From Chelydra serpentina (taxonomy: Eukaryota > Chordata > Testudines > Chelydridae): a stretch of DNA of 64,000 nucleotides. Position numbers and translations under genes: made by a program. This document shows positions 59,547 through 64,000 of this stretch, piece after piece. The notes beneath the pieces are model-generated. The model saw only the letters and a program-made list of their open reading frames with translations. It ran no database searches and was not told the DNA's origin. How positions within the stretch are numbered: position 1 is the stretch's first letter; every line of letters starts with the position of its first letter. The stretch is taken from positions 22,845,501 to 22,909,500 of the forward strand of contig JBAIAC010000026.1 of assembly GCA_037349315.1 (NCBI GenBank). Reading direction: 5' to 3'.

Positions 59547-59690
59547 TGGTGGGGCTCAGGTTACAGGCCCCCGCCTGGGGCTGAAGCCCTTGGTCTTTGG
59601 CTTTGGCTCCCCCTCCTGGGGTCAGGTAGCAATTTGTGTTGTCAGAAGGGGGTCGCGGTGCACTGAAGTTTGAGAACCCCTGTTCTACTG

Positions 59691-60299
59691 TTTTTCCAAA
59701 GAAATGAAACTGTAACTTCCCTCTCCGTTGCTTTGGTTATGAAGAAGAGGTTGCCTTTGATACAACAGGCGATTGCAGATTGAACTATAAGATGAAAGTT
59801 TTGGGTTTAAGTAAGGACAGGACAACAGAGCTAATTCTAAGCATATTTAGTGGAGAATTTTTGTTCGCTTTTCCCTTCCCTGGAGTCAACATAGAAGCCT
59901 CCTCATCTCTTTCCATTCCCTGGGTCATCCACGCACCCTCACTATCCATTTCCTCCCTAACTCGTTCCACCAAACCTCACCACCCATCTTCCCTTCTGTA
60001 CTCTCCCCCAATTTGTGTATTATGTTTGTCTGCTAGGTATTGGCGTCCCTTGATATATTCTGTGGCATACAATTGCACAACAGAGGCCTCAGTTCTAGAA
60101 TGGGTTTCAGGAGGTGTCAAACCCAATAGAAATCTGAGTTAACCAGATAATATTTACACTATTAATGTAGCCCTTTATGGTAATTGCAGAGATATTATCC
60201 TCCAAGAGGACCAAATCCTGTTTGTTTTACTGTGCATATGTGCTTCCGTGAAGAGTAAGGCAAAATGAATTTGGCCCATTAGTGTGCTCCACGATCCAA
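59691..60299. other. No gene recognised; unique DNA
   Basis: A plus-strand frame at 59780-60142 (120 codons) is Ser/Pro-rich and has no domain I can name. I treat it as chance, with low certainty. Confidence 0.35.
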
Positions 60300-60665
60300 G
60301 CACTAGTCCAGAATTTTCTTCTGGGACTCTGCTAATGGGAATATTATCTCCTGGGACTTCTGAAGGGAGAGTTTTTGTTTTGATGGGGTAAATAGAGAAT
60401 GATAATCTCTGATGAACACAGTGATTTCTTGAGGAATAGTGGACTGAGGTATTTCTTCCTCAGATTCTGCAGGAAGTTCAGTTTGGATGGATGCCACACA
60501 CAGGTCAACAATCCCTGTTTAATAAGCTGCTCCATATATTTATTTCATTCTCTCTGGCGTTTCAAAGTTTCAGCATTTAAATCAAGGCTATAACTGTGTA
60601 GACTCTGAATTCTAATTGCTGTCTCTTTTTGCTTTTTCTCTTTGTGCTTTAAATTCGAACCTCAT
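60300..60665 (-). pseudogene. C-terminal remnant of an L1/Tx1-type ORF1p
   Basis: On the minus strand, frame-broken translation gives SLDLNAETLKRQRE (about 60550-60590), then MEQLIKQGLLTCVWHPSKLN (to about 60480). In order and wording this resembles the C-terminal domain of L1/Tx1-like ORF1 proteins, where an aspartate-leucine-serine-alanine-glutamate type motif and an Arg-rich helix precede a segment ending in a Pro-Ala/Ser-Lys-Leu motif. Stops and frameshifts lie between the pieces. Together with 62240-62640 it forms one relic split by the CR1 at 60748-62240. A foldback-core half at 60663-60727 adds another interruption. Family assignment is by eye. Confidence 0.5.
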
Positions 60666-60827
60666 TTACAACCATGATGTCAATGGGGTTTCATGGTCAT
60701 ATGTGAGGGTAGAATTTAGCCCAAGGAGAAAAAGCAATTGAAAATAGAATCATAGAATCTCAGGGTTGGAAGGGACCTCAGGAGGTCATCTAGTCCAACC
60801 CCCTGCTCAAAGCAGGACCAACCCCAA

Positions 60828-62063
60828 CTAGATCATCCCAGCCAGGGCTTTGTCAAGCCTGACCTTAAAAACCTCTAAGGAAGGAGATTCCACCACCTCC
60901 CTAGGTAACCCATTCCAGTGCTTCACCACCCTACTAGTGAAAAAGTTTTTCCTAATATCCAACCTAAACCTCCCCCTCTGCAACTTGAGACCATTACTCC
61001 TTGTTCTGTCATCTTCTACCACTGAGAACAGTCTAGATCCATCCTCTTTGGAACCCCCTTTCGGGTAGTTGAAAGCAGCTATCAAATCCCCCCTCACTCT
61101 TCTCTTCTGCAGGCTAAACAATCCCAGTTCCCTCAGCCTCTCCTCATAAGTCATGTGCTCCAGCCCCCTAATCATTTTTGTTGCTCTCCGTTGGACTCTT
61201 TCCAATTTATCCACATCCTTCTTGTAGTGTGGGGCCCAAAACTGGACACAGTACTCCAAATGAGGCCTCACCAGTGCCGAATAGAGGGGAATAATCACGT
61301 CCCTCGATCTGCTGGAAATGCCCCTACTTATACAGCCCAAAATGCCGTTAGCCTTCTTGGCAACAAGGGCACACTGTTGACTCATATTCAGCTTTTCATC
61401 CACTGTAACCCCTAGGTCCTTTTCTGCAGAACTGCTGCCCAGCCATTCGGTCCCTAGTCTGTAGCAGTGCATGGGATTCTTCCGTCCTAAGTGCAGGACT
61501 CTGCACTTGTCCTTGTTGAACCTCATCAGATTTCTTTTGGCCCAATCCTCTAATTTGTCTAGGTCCCTCTGTATCCTGTCCCTACCCTCCAGCGTATCAA
61601 CCACTCCTCCCAGTTTAGTGTCATCTGCAAACTTGCTAAGGGTGAAGTCCACACCATCCTCCAGGTCGTTGATGAAGATATTGAACAAAACCGGCCCCAG
61701 CACCGACCCTTGGGGCACTCCACTTGATACCGGCTGCCAACTAGACATGGAGCCATTGATCACTACTCGTTGAGCACGACCATCCAGCCAGTTTTCTATC
61801 CACCTTACCGTCCATTCATCCAGCCCATACTTCTTTAACTTGCTGGCAAGAACACTGTGGGAGACTGTATCAAAAGCTTTGCTAAAGTCAAGAAATAGCA
61901 CATCCACTGCTTTCCCCTCATCCACAGAGCCAGTTATCTCATCATAGAAGGCAATTAGGTTAGTCAGGCATGACTTGCCCTTGGTGAATCCATGCTGACT
62001 GTTCCTGATCACTTTCCCCTCCTTTAAGTGGTTCAGAATTGATTCCTTGAGGACCTGTTCCAT
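60828..62063 (-). CDS. CR1 ORF2 fragment: reverse transcriptase, 411 codons
   Basis: Encodes the reverse transcriptase of a CR1 LINE, which would copy the element's RNA at a nicked chromosomal target. Visible motifs in order: QHGF at residues 23-26, the motif A block [12 protein letters not shown] (56-67, catalytic Asp at 59), the motif B block [12 protein letters not shown] (113-124), the catalytic motif C FADD (145-148) and a motif D-like [11 protein letters not shown]-terminal domain ends LDKALAGMI. All catalytic aspartates are present. The open frame begins at an internal Met. Upstream, residues reading ELADVIAEPLAIIF and [15 protein letters not shown] (62100-62238) continue the same protein in another frame, so a small frameshifting deletion separates them near 62085. 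With the endonuclease missing the copy cannot move by itself. No promoter of its own is expected. Confidence 0.92.
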   Translation of the reverse strand: MEQVLKESILNHLKEGKVIRNSQHGFTKGKSCLTNLIAFYDEITGSVDEGKAVDVLFLDFSKAFDTVSHSVLASKLKKYGLDEWTVRWIENWLDGRAQRVVINGSMSSWQPVSSGVPQGSVLGPVLFNIFINDLEDGVDFTLSKFADDTKLGGVVDTLEGRDRIQRDLDKLEDWAKRNLMRFNKDKCRVLHLGRKNPMHCYRLGTEWLGSSSAEKDLGVTVDEKLNMSQQCALVAKKANGILGCISRGISSRSRDVIIPLYSALVRPHLEYCVQFWAPHYKKDVDKLERVQRRATKMIRGLEHMTYEERLRELGLFSLQKRRVRGDLIAAFNYPKGGSKEDGSRLFSVVEDDRTRSNGLKLQRGRFRLDIRKNFFTSRVVKHWNGLPREVVESPSLEVFKVRLDKALAGMI

Positions 62064-62238
62064 GATTTTTCCAGGGACTGAGGTGAGGCCTGTAGTTCCC
62101 CGGATCTTCCTTCTTCCCTTTTTTAAAGATGGGCACTACATTAGCTTTTTTCCAGTCATCCGGGACCTCCCCCGATTGCCATGATTTGTCAAAGATAATG
62201 GCCAATGGCTCTGCAATCACATCGGCCAACTCCTTTAG
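62064..62238 (-). pseudogene. Frameshifted upstream part of the CR1 reverse transcriptase
   Basis: Reads LKELADVIAEPLAIIFDKSW and then [20 protein letters not shown], the fingers region that precedes the RT core in CR1. After GNYRP the frame shifts relative to the 60828-62063 frame, as if a few bases were lost. The 5' truncation point is at the right end. Confidence 0.85.
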
Positions 62239-62239
62239 A

Positions 62240-62640
62240 ATGTGGTGCCTTATCTAGAAATTGGAGAATCCTCACAATGATGGTATGTGGGAGGCTCATT
62301 ATCATTAGGTTTTGCTGACGGGGCAGAGTAATCTTGCTCAAGTTTAAAGATAGCAGCTTCCACTACACATTTTAAAATGCCATTTAAATATCTGTTGCAC
62401 AAAAAGAGATGGCATTTATATTTTTTCCTTTGGAATATCAATGACTCTGATGTTTGATCTGCTGTGATATATGGGATCTTCAGTTTTGTCCTCTACGAAA
62501 GCCACACTGTTTCTAAGTTCATACTTTTTTTCACAGTCACTGTCTATCTTTAAAAATAGTTTTACTTAAATATTGCCCAATCAACTCTATTCTTGCAATT
62601 TTTTCCCCGAGTCTTTAAATTCTAGACCTATACAGATGGC
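62240..62640 (-). pseudogene. N-terminal and middle remnant of an L1/Tx1-type ORF1p
   Basis: On the minus strand, decayed frames give VAFVEDKTEDPIYHSRSNIR followed by VIDIPKE (about 62425-62510). This is the coiled-coil end and the LEDR-SRR-NIRxxGIPE junction that opens the RRM domain of L1/Tx1 ORF1 proteins. Then come FKLEQDYSA..KPNDNEPP (about 62290-62350) and IIVRILQFLDKA (62244-62281), matching the RRM strand with its xIIVRFLxFxDKE core. Preceding residues KIDSDCEKKYELRN look like coiled coil. Stops and frameshifts separate the pieces. The relic then breaks off at the CR1 and resumes beyond it at 60300-60665. Assignment is by eye and should be tested by a profile search. Confidence 0.6.
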
Positions 62641-63889
62641 TACGTACTGTGGTCACCAGTGAGAACTGGCCAGGTCAAGACTTTCAAGAGTGACTAATGA
62701 TTTTAGATGGCTCAATTTTTGGGTGTTCAATGTAAGACACCTTGAAGGTGTTTGATTTCCAGTGGATGAGTTCTCAGTGTTTTCTTAAAATCAGGCCCCT
62801 TTTCTCAAACTGGGCACCTGAAAATAGAGCCACCCAAAATCACAAGTCATTTTGACAATAATGGCCTGGAGTTTTACTACACCACAGTATTTACCTTTAC
62901 CTCAATAATTGCATCATTATTTCCTATATTGAATATTGGAAATATTCTAAAGAGTGTGGGAAATGTAAATGATGTGGAGTTAAATCTACAGACCCATTTT
63001 TAAGTTTACATGGCATTTTATTTGCACAATATCAGATACGTGCATGTAAATTGAGGTTTTCTACATAAACATCTATTTCTGTGATTGCAATCCCAATTTA
63101 GGGTGTTTTGTGTGTACAGATGAGGCAGATGCACTTTTTAAAAATATGGGGCCTGGTTGTTAATGGTCCTTGCAGTGTCTGTGGGGACCATAATTTAAAG
63201 TGTAAAATGGTTAATGATGTTTTGTATTTTATTTTAGTATAAATAAGGAAGTACAAAGTAGCCATCTTTACAGTCAGCCATTTTCAGTTCTTCTTTTTTT
63301 CCACTCCGCCCTTGGACACGAGCACTCCAGGGAGGGCATGTAACTAAGAAGTAGTCCATAGTCACTTCAGATGTCAGATGAGTCATTTGGTTGACCAGAT
63401 TTTACTGGAAGACACTTTTTGAATGTCAGTAAGAGAAGTATACAAATAATGGAAGTCATATAGGTTTGTAATGTTCCTTTTTTTTTTTACTTCAATTAAC
63501 TGCAGAAGCCATTTTTTCACCATTACTTTCACACAATACTCTCAAGTAATTATTTGCAGTTCCTTAAATTTCACACTGCACTGCAAATAGATTGATTGTG
63601 ATAGCTGTAAGTGTAGGAATGCATATGTGTAAGACAATGGTAGTATTTCATCAGTTATAATGGAGATAGTCATATTATATGCAAGAGGAGATAGTGCTGT
63701 TTGATAAACATTACAGGATTTGTAAGGTTTAGTAAGACAATAGTTCTACCACAAAATCATAGAAAACAGTGATTTTAATCCCTTTCTGCACCCATGCAAG
63801 TGCTGATAGTGCAGGCCCTTATTTGCATATGGAACATAATTGCAGGGTGTGACCCCCTTTCTAGCATCTGAGCAACATGGTAGGCTGCA
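62641..63889. other. No gene recognised; AT-rich unique DNA
   Basis: No supportable feature apart from a T run at 63478-63489. Confidence 0.4.
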
Positions 63890-64000
63890 ATTGTTTACTA
63901 CAGCCAACTAATGGCAGTCTTCCTTTAGCTCATGTGGTAGCAGTCCATACTTTTAGTGTTGAAGGTCCCAGGTTCAAACCATTCTTAGGGAGGTCATTGC
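63890..64000 (+). repeat. tRNA-like SINE head, cut by the window edge
   Basis: TTTACTACAGCCAACTAATG precedes CTTTAGCTCATGTGGTAG (A box) and CCCAGGTTCAAACC (B box). It is a relative of the segment at 45015-45112, including the stretch upstream of the A box. No tRNA cloverleaf with acceptor stem is apparent. Confidence 0.65.

Larger units (their letters stand above)
58647..59690. mobile_element. hAT-type element (CAGNAGTTCTCAAACT family), with nested hAT
   Basis: Element 58655-59682 (1028 bp) has ends CAGCAGTTCTCAAACTG and, reverse-complemented, CAGGGGTTCTCAAACTTC, flanked by TTCTAGTG (58647-58654) and TTCTACTG (59683-59690), a 7/8 TSD. The interior is a G-rich minisatellite (58775-59095) with GGGGCTCAGGGCTGGGGCAG units. 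A CACTGTTCCC-family element is nested at 59376-59538. Frames of up to 193 codons here are readings of the G-rich filler. Confidence 0.88.
60748..62240 (-). mobile_element. CR1 LINE, 5'-truncated, 3'-complete
   Basis: About 1.5 kb of a CR1 non-LTR retrotransposon on the minus strand. The 3' end shows the CR1 hallmark ATTCTATGATTCTAT (60748-60762 on the minus strand), preceded by the conserved GGTCCCTTCCAACCCTGAGA. The coding part is the RT and C-terminal region. The endonuclease domain and 5' end are absent, as usual for CR1 truncation. The frame is nearly intact, so this is one of the youngest elements here. It lies within an L1/Tx1-like ORF1p relic. No TSD is evident, which is normal for CR1. 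The exact 5' breakpoint (about 62240) is uncertain by a few bases. Confidence 0.93.

Noticed and set aside
63925..63985. Possible tRNA gene at the right edge
   Set aside because: Only Pol III boxes are seen. The arms do not pair as a cloverleaf, and a related unit lies inside a transposon at 45015-45112.
1..64000. An undescribed multi-gene system such as a defence island or biosynthetic cluster
   Set aside because: No set of adjacent host or foreign genes exists in the window. All long structured features resolve to transposable elements, an LTR or simple repeats.

Overview
The window looks like gene-poor vertebrate nuclear DNA from a sauropsid, most likely a turtle, with a crocodilian as the second choice. 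It is AT-rich with GC-rich islands. It carries CR1 LINE copies, a SINE with a tRNA head and a CR1-like tail, CORE/MIR-like SINE relics, many short non-autonomous DNA transposons with 8-bp target-site duplications (hAT type), one solitary LTR and simple repeats. I found no host gene I can support: no convincing exon chain, no rRNA, no bona fide tRNA and no bacterial-style operon. The only long protein-like frame is the reverse transcriptase part of a CR1 element at 60828-62063 (minus). The stretch is best read as an intergenic desert or part of a very long intron.

Layout. 1-10 kb: mostly unique AT-rich sequence with a foldback retro-insertion (488-736, 15-bp TSD), a hAT element (2565-2875), a (GT)n array and a decayed CR1 (6572-7160). 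10-19 kb: a hAT element (10010-10217), two oppositely oriented palindrome-bearing MITEs (11967-12273, 18115-18410), a solo LTR on the minus strand (13315-14657, TSD TCAG) and a tRNA/CR1 SINE. 19-30 kb: AT-rich TIR elements flanked by TA (21824-22170, 28841-29075), a MIR-like SINE, and hAT elements at 24301-24702, 25427-25611 and 25999-26561, the last with another hAT inside it. 31-36 kb: a 559-bp element with 118-bp inverted ends and a CR1 tail. 37.3-39.9 kb: three hAT elements almost end to end, one with a further insertion. 40-46 kb: two more nested complexes. 47-58 kb: MIR-like relics, a nested MITE/hAT pair at 50176-50681 and long unremarkable stretches. 58.6-59.7 kb: a nested hAT pair. 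60.3-62.6 kb: a CR1 interrupting what I read as an older L1/Tx1-type ORF1p pseudogene. The window ends inside a tRNA-like SINE.

How the parts relate. Nothing here works together as a pathway. The information lies in insertion order: intact TSDs and interrupted elements give a relative chronology. All the DNA elements are non-autonomous and none encodes a transposase I can see. I did not find an undescribed gene system. The most notable structures are the triple hAT pile-up, the repeated hAT-in-hAT nesting, the CR1-split L1/Tx1-like ORF1p relic, and a set of short foldback repeats built around one shared core.
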